Below, piece after piece: positions 34,001 through 43,535 of a stretch of DNA of 64,000 nucleotides; position 1 is the first letter of the stretch, and each line of letters opens with the position of its first letter. Both the position numbers and the translations under genes were made by a program. The notes beneath the pieces were generated by a model. That model did not search any database. It was not told the DNA's origin and saw nothing but the letters and a program-made list of their open reading frames with translations. This DNA is from CBDDKZ01 sp965230415 (GTDB taxonomy: Bacteria; Bacteroidota; Bacteroidia; Cytophagales; JAAEPT01): assembly GCA_965230415.1 (NCBI GenBank), contig CBDDKZ010000005.1, positions 3,162,001-3,226,000 of the forward strand, in the 5' to 3' direction.

Positions 34001-36832
34001 ATGAAAACTTTTCACAAATACCTGACAATTGGAATTGTAAGCCTCTTTTTTTGCTTGGAGGTAAATGCCCAATCGAATTATTCATCTAATTTAAAGAAGT
34101 ATGAAAAAGCTGGTAAATCTGCGAAGCAGGCTGGTAAATCTCGTGCTTTTTTGGTAGGGCATGCTGTGCTGGATGCGGCTTCTTTTTCGGCAGGTCCAAC
34201 ATCTGGAACACTTATTGGCGAAGGCCCTATTAATGGTCAAATAGTTCCATTTGAGAACAAACAACCTATTCAGGGGTTTTCCGCTGTTTTAAACAATAAA
34301 AATGGTACGTACCTGGCGCTTTCAGATAACGGATTTGGGAGTATTGAAAATTCTGCTGATTATGAGTTAAGATTATATACCATTCACCCGCGTTTTGAAA
34401 CTCCTTTTGGAGGACCGGGCACGGTAGAAATTGTAGATTTTATTCAATTATCTGATCCTAATGGTTTGATTCCTTTCGCTATTACAAACCACTTCACAAG
34501 TGACCGGATTTTGACAGGAGCCGATTTCGATATTGAATCTGTACAGCGCGATGCAGATGGTACGCTTTGGATTGGTGACGAGTTTGGTCCGTTTTTGTTA
34601 CACTTTGATAATAATGGTATTTTATTAGATGCTCCTTTTGCGCTACCTGACTTTGATGAAAGTGGGAAAGAAATTAGAGCACCGCAAAATCCTTTTAGTG
34701 AAGAATACAGTGCGCTGAGAGTGATGAATGCAATGCGTGCTCACGCTCAGGCCAACGGTAGTGCTCACGTTCCGGTTATGTCTCCTTGGTTTGTAATGCT
34801 CGACGATAGTGATAGCAACACTTTTGTAGGAAGTCGTAAAACCCCTCCTGTTGATTTAACGGAAGCATCAAGCGAACTATTTAATGTAAGATCTTTGAAC
34901 CGTGCAGGCTTCCCTGTAGTCGTTTATACAGTAAATGATACTGCTTCTATGAACAAGCTGTTGAATTTGGGCGTACAAGGAATAATTTCAGATCGTCCTG
35001 ATTTGTTGTTGGAAGCTGTTAGCCTTTTTGATGGTGACAACAATGGAACACCAGATTATATAGATGCTGACGGATTAATTGATGTGAATTTATTTGATGC
35101 GCAAGGCCATCGCGGTGCTCGTAACCTGAGACCTGAAAATACATTACCTTCAATGGAGGCGGCACTTGACTATTTGATGCCAACGCTTGAATTGGATTGT
35201 GGAATCACAAGCGATGGTGTCCCTGTTTTGGATCACGATCCTTATATCGAAGCATCAAAGGCCCGCAAAGCTGACGGAACGCCCTATGAACATGACGATG
35301 AAGTATTGGTTAAAAACCTTACTTTGGCTCAAATTCAAAGTATGTTTATCGCTGATAAACTACTTGCTGGTCGTCCCGCTCAGACTAACGATTTGATGCT
35401 GTCACCGGTATCAGTGGATTTTGCAGCTGCAAATGGCTTTATAGATCCGTATATAATGCCTTCTCTTCAGCAGGTTTTCGATTTCGTAAGCGCTTACATC
35501 GATTACTACAAAACAGGGGCAGGTAATGCACATCCCGATGCAATGAAAAGATGGAAAAATGCGGAACGTGTACGCTATAATATTGAAACTAAAATAAACC
35601 CGCGTACGGATATGGATAACAAGGGGAATGTGTTCTCATCACGTACTATCGGTAGTGAGTCTTTTGCGCAGGCGGTAGCAAATGTAATCGTAGCTAACAG
35701 CCTGGAGTCACGTGCAGATATTCAGAGTTTTGATTTCAGTACATTATTGATCGTGCACGAACAGTATCCTGCCATTCGCACAGTATGTCTTTTCGGTGAT
35801 TTTCCTAAAGTTGGTGATTCAGGAGACGGAACAAACTTACAGGATCAGGACGGAGCTAACACACCATGGTTGGCGGGAATGTTCTGGCCATACAGAGTTA
35901 CAAAAATGCAGAATGAGTTTAAATCCAAATCAAGCGGAGGTTTTGAAGGAATGGGTGTGAGCCCTGACGGAAAAACACTTTATCCGCTATTGGAAAAACC
36001 ACTTACAACTGAGATGGACAATAAGCTGTTAATACACGAGTTTGATGTTGATGCTAAGATGTATACAGGAGCCCAGTACTTATATCCTATGAGTCCGGAA
36101 GCCGGTGCAATTGGTGAATTTACCATGTTTAGCAAAAACAGAGGTGTGATTATTGAACGCGATGGCTCTCAGGGTGATTTAAACGGATTCAAGAGAGTAT
36201 TTGAAGTTCAGTCTCAAGGCGAAGGAAATGTAATGATCAAAAGAGAAGCCCTTGACTTGATGAACATAAAAGATCCATGGTTATTATCGGGACCTGTAGT
36301 TGCCGGAGATGTGGGTACAGGTAAAGACTTTGCTTTCCCATTTGTAACTATAGAAAGTGTGGTAGTATTAAATCCTTACTTGCTATTGGTTGCCAACGAC
36401 AATAACTACCCGTTTAGTGTAGGTCGTCATGTAGGTTCAGGAGCACCTGATGATAATGAGTTAATCGTGGTGTGGATGAATAAACCTTTGGGATACCCAA
36501 TAATGGAGAACCCTTTTGACAAAACGGCAGCACGTGAAATCCGGGAATGGGAAATGATTAATGAAGCGATTTCGGTATATCCAAATCCTTTTGCAGCACA
36601 AATGTCATTCAATGTCTCATTAACTGAGCCGCAAGAACTAAATGTGACCGTTTATTCAACTACAGGAAATGTAGTGGCAAATGTGCTAAGTAATGAAATG
36701 TCTTCAGGCAATACTTCGTTTGAATGGAACGGAAGAAATAACGAAGGGGAACTTGTTGAAAATGGCCTTTATATTGCCATAATCCAGGTTGGAGATCAGT
36801 TCTTCAAGAGAGAAATAATGAAAGCAGAATAA
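34001..36832 (+). CDS. secreted phytase-like protein with inserted glycerophosphodiesterase domain, T9SS type A
   Basis: After a signal peptide (ending NAQS) comes a phytase-like esterase domain split in two: residues about 50-225 (ALSDNGFGS, TLWIGDEFGPF) and about 620-840 (GGFEGMGVSPDGKTLYPLL). Between them lies a glycerophosphodiester phosphodiesterase (GDPD). Its catalytic set is complete: H370 in GHRGARN, E397 and D399, H412 in LDHD, and a later E529. However, a segment that usually ends a GDPD (VVYTVNDTASMNKLL ... ISDRPDLL, about 307-337) comes before the catalytic His. The last 85 residues (VYPNPF ... NGLYIAIIQVG) are a T9SS type A sorting domain. Likely role: release of phosphate or glycerol phosphate from extracellular phosphodiesters (inference). 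A strong terminator follows. Confidence 0.8.
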   Translation: MKTFHKYLTIGIVSLFFCLEVNAQSNYSSNLKKYEKAGKSAKQAGKSRAFLVGHAVLDAASFSAGPTSGTLIGEGPINGQIVPFENKQPIQGFSAVLNNKNGTYLALSDNGFGSIENSADYELRLYTIHPRFETPFGGPGTVEIVDFIQLSDPNGLIPFAITNHFTSDRILTGADFDIESVQRDADGTLWIGDEFGPFLLHFDNNGILLDAPFALPDFDESGKEIRAPQNPFSEEYSALRVMNAMRAHAQANGSAHVPVMSPWFVMLDDSDSNTFVGSRKTPPVDLTEASSELFNVRSLNRAGFPVVVYTVNDTASMNKLLNLGVQGIISDRPDLLLEAVSLFDGDNNGTPDYIDADGLIDVNLFDAQGHRGARNLRPENTLPSMEAALDYLMPTLELDCGITSDGVPVLDHDPYIEASKARKADGTPYEHDDEVLVKNLTLAQIQSMFIADKLLAGRPAQTNDLMLSPVSVDFAAANGFIDPYIMPSLQQVFDFVSAYIDYYKTGAGNAHPDAMKRWKNAERVRYNIETKINPRTDMDNKGNVFSSRTIGSESFAQAVANVIVANSLESRADIQSFDFSTLLIVHEQYPAIRTVCLFGDFPKVGDSGDGTNLQDQDGANTPWLAGMFWPYRVTKMQNEFKSKSSGGFEGMGVSPDGKTLYPLLEKPLTTEMDNKLLIHEFDVDAKMYTGAQYLYPMSPEAGAIGEFTMFSKNRGVIIERDGSQGDLNGFKRVFEVQSQGEGNVMIKREALDLMNIKDPWLLSGPVVAGDVGTGKDFAFPFVTIESVVVLNPYLLLVANDNNYPFSVGRHVGSGAPDDNELIVVWMNKPLGYPIMENPFDKTAAREIREWEMINEAISVYPNPFAAQMSFNVSLTEPQELNVTVYSTTGNVVANVLSNEMSSGNTSFEWNGRNNEGELVENGLYIAIIQVGDQFFKREIMKAE

Positions 36833-36856
36833 TTCGATTAATAGAGGTTCAACATA

Positions 36857-36895
36857 AAACCCTGATTCTTGAAAGAGAATCAGGGTTTATTTTTT
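36857..36895. terminator. strong intrinsic terminator, probably bidirectional
   Basis: A perfect 13-base-pair stem (36857-36869 with 36876-36888), a 6-base loop and a T tract follow the phytase/GDPD gene. On the other strand the stem is also followed by Ts, so it can serve the convergent DUF1348 gene. Confidence 0.85.
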
Positions 36896-36928
36896 ATACT
36901 GTTTTTAATGGCCCGGGAATTATTGATA

Positions 36929-37339
36929 TTATAATCGACGTTCGCCTTCATCAATTGGTAAATCATTAATGCTCGCAAATCGTTTTTTCATGAGTCCATT
37001 AGCATCGAACTCCCAGTTTTCATTACCGTAAGCTCTGTACCATTGCCCCGAATCGTCGCGCCATTCATATTCAAAGCGAACTGCTATACGGTTTTCGCTA
37101 TGTGCCCAATACGTTTTTTTAAGTTTATAGTCCAATTCTTTATTCCACTTACGTGTTAAAAAATCCACTACGGCTTCGCGACCGTTTATAAATTCAGAGC
37201 GATTTCGCCATTCTGTATCCAATGTATAGGCCTTGGAGACTTTTACAGGGTCTTTTGAGTTCCAGGCGTCTTCTGCCGCTTGTATTTTTTGTTTGGCTGT
37301 TTCTTCGGTAAATGGTGGGAATGGTGGTTTTTGTTCCAT
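36929..37339 (-). CDS. DUF1348 family protein (NTF2/SnoaL-like fold)
   Basis: This 136-residue cytoplasmic protein matches the DUF1348 pattern: PPFPPFTEETAKQKIQ at the N-terminus, AEDAWNSKDP, the segment YTLDTEWRNRSEF, RKWNKELDYKLKK and a central EYEWRDDSGQWYRAYGN. Such proteins take the cone-shaped NTF2-like fold, used by many small-molecule enzymes and binding proteins. No biochemical function is established for the family. It is monocistronic, with a good -7 promoter element 23 bases upstream and a shared terminator downstream. Confidence 0.85.
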   Translation of the reverse strand: MEQKPPFPPFTEETAKQKIQAAEDAWNSKDPVKVSKAYTLDTEWRNRSEFINGREAVVDFLTRKWNKELDYKLKKTYWAHSENRIAVRFEYEWRDDSGQWYRAYGNENWEFDANGLMKKRFASINDLPIDEGERRL

Positions 37340-37361
37340 TGTATAAGTTTTTCGTTACAAA

Positions 37362-37369
37362 CAAATTTA
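37362..37369 (-). promoter_or_regulatory. -7 promoter element of the DUF1348 gene
   Basis: On the minus strand TAAATTTG matches TAnnTTTG exactly, 22 bases before the start codon. A -33 TTTG at the usual distance is not clear. Confidence 0.35.
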
Positions 37370-37547
37370 AGAAACAAAAAGTGCACTACAGAGACAATTT
37401 TGTGAATGTCAAAAAAGTGCTGCTCATTTTTCTAATGATAACAGCGATGTCTGTGCCAATCAAAATGTGTTTTTAAATGAAATCTTGATTATTTTTAGCC
37501 AGGTTGGATAAATTATACTGAAATAGAGAGCTGAAGAATAGCCACTT

Positions 37548-38870
37548 TTAGAAGTACTGACCCAATCCAAGAACAAGACCATGTTGATCACGATCCAAAA
37601 GGTTTACCCCATAATCTAATCTGAGAATTGCTCCATATATTTTCTTATAAATAATTCGAATACCGCTTCCTACAAAGGGTCTGATTATTTGTCTTTGTGT
37701 TAAGTCCGAAAAGTCTCCACCCGCAGTTCTCCAGGTGCCCAAATCGGTAAAGGCTACTAATTGACTTGCCCATTTCTTTTTATCTAATACTGTACGTCTG
37801 TATTCAAAGTTAAATACTATTTGCGCCGTTCCGCGATCAATTTTGTTACCCGCACCACGAATATTTACATGGCTGTCTACTACAAACGGCGCGAATGGAG
37901 TATCATTATTAGTAGAAATAGCCATGCGGAGACGCATGGCTAGATTTGTTTTTTCCTTGACGCGAATAAATTTTCTACCCTGAAACCGGAGGCTATTAAA
38001 CCACGGGTCTTTGTTGATATTGTAGACGTTTTGATAAACCAATTGCCATGCCAAACCATTTAAATAAAAGAAATGATAGTTCAGGAATGTAACATTATAT
38101 TCCAATTTAGTCATGAACTTTAGCTTTTGCTCTACCGCAGGCCCGGGGGCATTTTCCAAAGGTTGTATTTCGCTTTTGGTGTACTTCTCCCGGAAAAAGT
38201 TACCACTAAGTGTGATGTTTTTATGGAAATCAAAATGTTTTATTAAGCTTAATTCGGCACTGTGGTTATCATAGTCGTAATTGACACGTCCTTCATTGAA
38301 ATAGAGCGGTTCAGGTGAAGACCATTTGCTCAGATTACCTGCTACTCCCCAATTACCACCTTTGATTCGAGGAATTCTGTAACGAATGCCACCTGCGTGC
38401 ATGCCATTGTTATTTTGATAATAGGCAGCAAACGATTGACCAAGCCCTCTCCAGTTGATGTCTGAATAACCAAGTTTAAACCAAATGTTGTTTTTTATGC
38501 CTCCAAAATTGAATATTGGAAGCCCTGTTCGCACTTCCGAAACTTCATATGTTAAATGTAATTCATTGTTTACCGTGTCAATTGAATAATGAGCGTCACC
38601 AATACCCGGAGTGTTTTTAAGGCGTTGTATATCTGATTCAATCCGCTCTAATTGACATGAATCTCCATCTTCCAGTAGAATAAGCGTTTGAAGAAACGAC
38701 AATTTACATTTGGTGTTCTCTTGAAATTTTACGGAAGTAATGACCTTATTTGAACTGTCCTGGGCAAATGAAGTCCATGTGAGTACCAATACTAAGGTGT
38801 TAACCAGTAGTATTTGTAGCCCGGTAGACCGTTTTTTGAAAATGTATGTTTTGTCAATTGCCATTGACAT
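37548..38870 (-). CDS. Omp85/BamA-superfamily outer-membrane protein
   Basis: The 440-residue protein has an N-terminal signal region (about 18-37, cleavage near SFAQ), one POTRA-like domain (about 40-115, with the pattern of alternating strand, helix, helix, strand), and a C-terminal beta-barrel ending GLVLGLGQYF. The barrel shows FVGSGIRIIYKKIYGAILR near the end, similar to the surface-antigen (D15) domain. Only one POTRA is present against five in BamA, so this is a short member, more like a two-partner or TamA-type transporter or a Bacteroidota paralog than the main BamA. Its partner is unknown. Starts at 38870 or 38864 are equally possible. It lies 47 bases after the DUF547-barrel gene on the same strand, so the two may be one operon. 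Confidence 0.72.
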   Translation of the reverse strand: MSMAIDKTYIFKKRSTGLQILLVNTLVLVLTWTSFAQDSSNKVITSVKFQENTKCKLSFLQTLILLEDGDSCQLERIESDIQRLKNTPGIGDAHYSIDTVNNELHLTYEVSEVRTGLPIFNFGGIKNNIWFKLGYSDINWRGLGQSFAAYYQNNNGMHAGGIRYRIPRIKGGNWGVAGNLSKWSSPEPLYFNEGRVNYDYDNHSAELSLIKHFDFHKNITLSGNFFREKYTKSEIQPLENAPGPAVEQKLKFMTKLEYNVTFLNYHFFYLNGLAWQLVYQNVYNINKDPWFNSLRFQGRKFIRVKEKTNLAMRLRMAISTNNDTPFAPFVVDSHVNIRGAGNKIDRGTAQIVFNFEYRRTVLDKKKWASQLVAFTDLGTWRTAGGDFSDLTQRQIIRPFVGSGIRIIYKKIYGAILRLDYGVNLLDRDQHGLVLGLGQYF

Positions 38871-38917
38871 TCGTGATAGATTATTAAACTTCTAACTGAA
38901 AGATACTAATCTTACAT

Positions 38918-40447
38918 TTAATCTCTCTTTAATGATTGTATATTTGTTCGAATTCCTAAATTATAGGTCGCAGCCTGACCATTATTGTCAGCAAGGAATT
39001 TGTTCGTGAAGTCTGTAAATAACAACTCCAGCTCAAAATTTGGAGTAAATTGGTATTTTCCACCCACTCCTATTTGGTAGAAATAATCGAACTCTTCCTG
39101 CCAGTATGGCGAAAAGCCATTTAACACATAGAGTGATATTTTATTAGTGGGTACATAACTGAAAATTAATGTTACAGGTGTCGAAAGTCGATTAATACGG
39201 TTCTCCGATTCCGGGCCAATATCCTCAATCCATAGATCTATTTCTGTGAATAGTGAAAATTTATTGCCTATAGAGAAATCATTGAATACCTGAGTGACCC
39301 AGGTAGGGCCATTCCAATCGATATAGGGCTCGTTGGCATTTCCTGTTAATTCTTTGCCCACCGCAAATGTAAAAGCACTTTGAATGGAAAAGTTACGCCA
39401 CTTTTTTATCGGTGCGACACGAATTTGAGGCCCTATTGCTGTAATTCCTCTCCTGGTGGTTCCTGGGTCCCCGGAACCGAAAACACTAAAAGGAGAAGAG
39501 GGCAGATTGTTATTTCGAACTTTTCTATACCTGGAAGCGATGCCAATATTAAAACGGTTAGTGAGACCATAAAACAAACTTAGAGATGAGGTGAAAAAAG
39601 ACGAACGATTTAATAATTCAGTACCGTCTCCCGTTTTTTGAGAGTATAAATTATTAAATAGTTTAATCTCCATTGATCCCTTTCTTATTGTGGAGGAAAC
39701 TATATACCGGCTGGAGTTTGTGCCTTCTATTAAGACAGATTCTTTAACATTAAGACTCCAGTCGTAGTTGTAATAGCCGATTTTTGTATTTTCGGAAAGG
39801 GGATTTTCACGATAAGCGTTGATAAAACTGAGTATCGATTTTTTGTTTCCTCCAAAATCTGTTGCATACCAACTGAACAGCTCTGAAAGTTCAACCTGAT
39901 CTGAACTAACCTGAATAAAGCTTTCATCATTTAATGCTTTTTTCGTTTGCCCGGTCATTTGTGCATCAAGTTGATCCGGAGTGTAGGCAAAATTAGTTAT
40001 TGGCGGACATCCTAGCGCGCCACAAACCAAAACGAAATGAAATCGGGGATCCTGGTACTCCTTGATCAATTTTTGCGTTTCTAATTCATTTAAAGTCATA
40101 GTTTCTCCCGCTACTACAATTTTAGTTCTATTAAAGAAACCATCTACTTCCTGAACAGACTGGAGGGGGTATGATTGTACAATTTGATTAATTACATGTA
40201 AATTATAAGCATTGATGTATAAAGCCTTGCTTTCTGCGTCAGATGCTTGGGATAAATCAATATTTTCCAGCGCATCAATTAAGCCTTTGAGCTCGCTACT
40301 ATTGGTAGACAATGCTTGATAATCGACCCTTCCATTGCTAACGGTTTTTTGGAGGAAATGGTCTATGTCTTTGAAGATTGAAGGATTACTGATTTGCGCA
40401 CTGGCGGTCAGAGAAGTAATGATAATTAGGAATAATAAATGCTTCAT
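38918..40447 (-). CDS. DUF547 domain fused to an outer-membrane beta-barrel
   Basis: A signal peptide (cleavage near ASAQ) leads into a DUF547 domain of about 210 residues with the typical ALYINAYNLHVI, FHFVLVCGALGCPP and LSELFSWYATDFGG segments. Residues about 240-509 are a run of beta strands with aromatic belts, like an outer-membrane barrel (GLTNRFNIGIASRYRK). Cys and His residues in the DUF547 part (VCGALGC) suggest a catalytic thiol, but no activity is established for the family. The combination places a DUF547 domain in the periplasm, tied to an outer-membrane barrel. It probably heads an operon with the Omp85-like gene. The unusual point is the fusion; each part is common alone. Confidence 0.72.
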   Translation of the reverse strand: MKHLLFLIIITSLTASAQISNPSIFKDIDHFLQKTVSNGRVDYQALSTNSSELKGLIDALENIDLSQASDAESKALYINAYNLHVINQIVQSYPLQSVQEVDGFFNRTKIVVAGETMTLNELETQKLIKEYQDPRFHFVLVCGALGCPPITNFAYTPDQLDAQMTGQTKKALNDESFIQVSSDQVELSELFSWYATDFGGNKKSILSFINAYRENPLSENTKIGYYNYDWSLNVKESVLIEGTNSSRYIVSSTIRKGSMEIKLFNNLYSQKTGDGTELLNRSSFFTSSLSLFYGLTNRFNIGIASRYRKVRNNNLPSSPFSVFGSGDPGTTRRGITAIGPQIRVAPIKKWRNFSIQSAFTFAVGKELTGNANEPYIDWNGPTWVTQVFNDFSIGNKFSLFTEIDLWIEDIGPESENRINRLSTPVTLIFSYVPTNKISLYVLNGFSPYWQEEFDYFYQIGVGGKYQFTPNFELELLFTDFTNKFLADNNGQAATYNLGIRTNIQSLKRD

Positions 40448-40666
40448 GGATGTTTAAATAGGATTAATTGGTTACCTTACTGTTGCTTAGTATAGCGAAT
40501 ATGCATAAATACTTTTTTGAAAAGTGTCACCTACCGACATTTTGTGAAAATAGTAAGATGGCCTTACTAAGTGAAGTTTTTTGTTACTCAATAAATTCTT
40601 GATAAAATATTAAACTAAAATATTCTAATGTCGCTATGTTAACAATGAATCTTTCCGAAGTTAAAG

Positions 40667-40674
40667 TATATTTG
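40667..40674 (+). promoter_or_regulatory. -7 promoter element of the MOSC gene
   Basis: TATATTTG matches TAnnTTTG exactly 22 bases before the ATG at 40697. The -33 position lacks a clear TTTG. Confidence 0.35.
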
Positions 40675-40696
40675 TAGCAAATATAAAGATTGAAAA

Positions 40697-41341
40697 ATGA
40701 AAGTGCTAGCCACCAATATCGCTCAACCTCAAACCATTATTGTTAACGGAAAGGAACATGAGACCGGTATATACAAATTTCCGGTGGATCAACCGGTACG
40801 ACTCGAGACGACGGATGTGAAGGGTGACTATGTATCGGATAGAAAAGTACACGGTGGTATGGACAAAGCGTGTTATATATATTCCGCAAAGCATTATCCC
40901 TATTGGCAATCACTTTACGAGAACTTAGAATGGGATTATGGCATGTTTGGAGAAAATTTGACAATTGAAAACATGGACGAGCGGAATATGATTGTGGGAA
41001 GCAAATACCGTATAGGGCAGGCACTGGTTCAGGTCACTCAACCAAGGCAGCCTTGTTTCAAGTTTGCGTACCGTTTTCAAGACCCTGAATTGCCAAAGAA
41101 ATTTGTAAAGATGCCCATGTCCGGAGTTTATCTTCGTGTGCTTGAAGAAGGAGAAGTGCAGGTGGGCGATCAAATGATTTTAGATTGGGAAAACCAAAAT
41201 GGATTGAGCATAGCTGATATCTGTCAGCTCTACTACATGCCACAGGAAAATGATGACAACGCCAAGCTTGCAATGGAAGATGAATTTTTACCTCAAAATT
41301 GTAAAGAAAAAATTGGGAGGAAATACAAGTTGTTAACCTGA
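40697..41341 (+). CDS. MOSC domain protein (YiiM-like)
   Basis: MOSC proteins bind the molybdenum cofactor or carry sulfur for metal-sulfur centres; YiiM reduces N-hydroxylated compounds in E. coli. The 214-residue protein has the family segments KVHGGMDKACYIYSAKHYPYW, split here as KVHGGMDKA (50-58) and SAKHYPYW (63-70), FGENLTIE, and a conserved Cys at 120 in QPRQPCFKF, the expected Moco or sulfur ligand. A C-terminal helical part (about 170-214) is present as in YiiM. A molybdenum cofactor is also needed by the nitrate reductase at 16.7 kb, but the two loci are 20 kb apart. It stands alone behind its own promoter element. Confidence 0.88.
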   Translation: MKVLATNIAQPQTIIVNGKEHETGIYKFPVDQPVRLETTDVKGDYVSDRKVHGGMDKACYIYSAKHYPYWQSLYENLEWDYGMFGENLTIENMDERNMIVGSKYRIGQALVQVTQPRQPCFKFAYRFQDPELPKKFVKMPMSGVYLRVLEEGEVQVGDQMILDWENQNGLSIADICQLYYMPQENDDNAKLAMEDEFLPQNCKEKIGRKYKLLT

Positions 41342-41669
41342 AATTAACAATAGAATAACACAGACTATATATACAAGTTTTTTTAGAAAGTCTAGGTGCT
41401 TAAATACGTCTTTTTTTGTGCCGTATTTCCTCGAAGAATACATTGAACCCATCTTGAAACCTCAGTAATACGTCGAAAAAAGATGTTTGTGTGGCATATC
41501 TCATATGGATTTATGCAACTCCAAATTCGTTTTAACGCTACAACTAATAACACTCAATCTTAACATTTTACCGAAATTCAATACTGAAATTATATATGCT
41601 CTTTTGGCTACTATGAAGTAAAGCTTTACGGGTAATTGATTAATCAGGCATAAAATAATAAGAATATCT
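41342..41669. other. intergenic region upstream of the NIT chemoreceptor
   Basis: These 328 bases have no coding frame. AAATACG (41402-41408) and CGTATTT (41422-41428) form a 7-base inverted repeat around a T-rich loop. TAATACGTCGA at 41466-41476 is an 11-base match, on the opposite strand, to 16442-16452 upstream of the nitrate reductase gene. No exact TAnnTTTG promoter was found. Confidence 0.45.
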
Positions 41670-43535
41670 ATGGCGAAAATTCTCGAGTTATTAGAACTGA
41701 GGTATAAGATATTGGTCATGTTAATACTACCAATGTTTACACTGACCTTTTTTTCCTTTCAGAAGATACATGAGGCCTATAATGTTTCCAAAGAAATGGA
41801 GGGACTGGACGAAAAAATAAACATTGCTGTGAGTATAAGCAATTTTATCCATGAAAGTCAAAAAGAGCGAGGTAATACATCCGGCTTTTTAAGTTCAAAG
41901 GGAGAGAAGTTCTATCAAGAGCTTAATGATCAAAAGATGCTCACTGATAAACGATTAAATGACTTGTTGCCAATATTAAAGCAAGCCGCCAGTGATTATG
42001 ATGGCGAGCTTCAGACCACTATTGAAAAGGCATTGATAGTTATGACTCAGGTTTCAGCCAAACGCATTGAAGTAACTTCTTTTAAAATAAGTGTAAATGA
42101 TGCCGTAGCATTTTATACAGGCATGAATTCCGATTTGTTTGAAGTTATAAAGGTCATCAGTAAGTCATCTTCAGATGCCAGAATAACCACTCTTTCCGGT
42201 GCTTATTTAAGTTTATTGTTGAGTAAAGAACGGGCTGGAATTGAACGCGCTGTTCTTGCAGGTGCCTTTTCCAAAGATTATTTTCCTCCCGGGCATTATG
42301 AGAAATTCATTCGGTTAATATCAGAACAAAATGCGTATGCGGAAATATTTATGACTTATGCTGTGCCAGCGCAAAAACAGCAGTATAAGACTATGCTCGG
42401 TAGCCAACCCGCCATAGCAGTAGCAAAAATGAGGACTGTCGCGAAATCTCATGCGAAAGAAGGTAGGTTTGGCGTTGATCCTTTATTATGGTTTCAGACA
42501 ATAACCAAGAAAATTAATATGATTAAAGCGTTAGAAGATCATTGTGTACAAAATCTAACAGCCGAAACCGCTCGAATTAGCGCTTATCATAGTGCCAGTT
42601 TAACCCAGGCAATTATTATTACCAGTCTTGTATTATTCATGGCAATAGGGCTTTCCGTGTTCGTTGCCAAACGAATTATGCGTAAGGTAGATTCGATAAA
42701 CCTGATTGTAAATCGGGTAGCTCAAGGTGATTTGCGCATAAAAGTGGATGAGACAGGGAAGGATGAATTTGTAGAAATATTACATAACCTGAGTTCGATG
42801 GCTGGTAATTTGAAAAATACAATCAGCCAGGTGGTTAAGGCCTCAAAAAGTATTAGACATGCCAGTATGGAATTGAGCGTCTCCTCACAAAAGATGTCTG
42901 AAAGAGCTACAGGACAAGCAAGTTCGGTGGAAGAAATATCAGCTTCTATGGAAGAGATGGTAGCAAGTATTCAGCTAAATGCTGATAATTCCAGAAAAAC
43001 AGAAGAAATGACACAAAAGACCTATAAGCAAATAGTACAAGGCAATCAGTCTGTAGACAAAGCGATAGGGTCTATGGATATCATCACTAAAGAGATTGTT
43101 ATTATTGGTGAAATAGCCAGACAAACCAACTTGTTGTCCTTAAATGCAGCTGTAGAGGCTGCCAATGCCGGAGAGAGGGGAAAAGGGTTTGCCGTAGTTG
43201 CTGGTGAAGTAAGGAAATTAGCAGAACGCAGTAATGAGGCCGCCAACGAAATAGATAAAATTTCATCCGAGAGTATGCAAACAGCACGCCAATCAGGTAA
43301 AATATTTGAAGAAATTGTTCCAAGCATTCAGGAGGCTTCTGCTCTTGTTCAGGAAATAGCCAACTCAAGTTATGAACAAAATTCCGGTGCCATGCAAATC
43401 AATGAATCCATTCAACAAATGAACAATATGGTTCAGGAGAATGCAGCAACTGCTGAAGAGTTAGCATCAAATTCTGAAGAACTAAACTCACATGCTCAAA
43501 TGATGATGCAATCTATGCGCTTTTTCAAAGTGTAA
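41670..43535 (+). CDS. methyl-accepting chemotaxis protein with nitrate/nitrite-sensing (NIT) domain
   Basis: The 621-residue receptor has a first membrane segment (about 14-30), a periplasmic helical NIT domain (about 45-290; SQKERGNTSGFLSSKG and LLLSKERAGIERA are its landmarks), a second membrane segment (about 313-335), a HAMP domain (about 335-390) and a long cytoplasmic signalling hairpin. Its tip reads EIARQTNLLSLNAAVEAANA with ERGKGFAVVA after it, the canonical CheA/CheW-binding sequence. NIT domains are linked to nitrate and nitrite sensing in other bacteria, so the ligand here is inferred. No che or flagellar genes are in the window. In Bacteroidota such receptors are uncommon and could control gliding or another output. 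It is a single gene. Confidence 0.92.
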   Translation: MAKILELLELRYKILVMLILPMFTLTFFSFQKIHEAYNVSKEMEGLDEKINIAVSISNFIHESQKERGNTSGFLSSKGEKFYQELNDQKMLTDKRLNDLLPILKQAASDYDGELQTTIEKALIVMTQVSAKRIEVTSFKISVNDAVAFYTGMNSDLFEVIKVISKSSSDARITTLSGAYLSLLLSKERAGIERAVLAGAFSKDYFPPGHYEKFIRLISEQNAYAEIFMTYAVPAQKQQYKTMLGSQPAIAVAKMRTVAKSHAKEGRFGVDPLLWFQTITKKINMIKALEDHCVQNLTAETARISAYHSASLTQAIIITSLVLFMAIGLSVFVAKRIMRKVDSINLIVNRVAQGDLRIKVDETGKDEFVEILHNLSSMAGNLKNTISQVVKASKSIRHASMELSVSSQKMSERATGQASSVEEISASMEEMVASIQLNADNSRKTEEMTQKTYKQIVQGNQSVDKAIGSMDIITKEIVIIGEIARQTNLLSLNAAVEAANAGERGKGFAVVAGEVRKLAERSNEAANEIDKISSESMQTARQSGKIFEEIVPSIQEASALVQEIANSSYEQNSGAMQINESIQQMNNMVQENAATAEELASNSEELNSHAQMMMQSMRFFKV

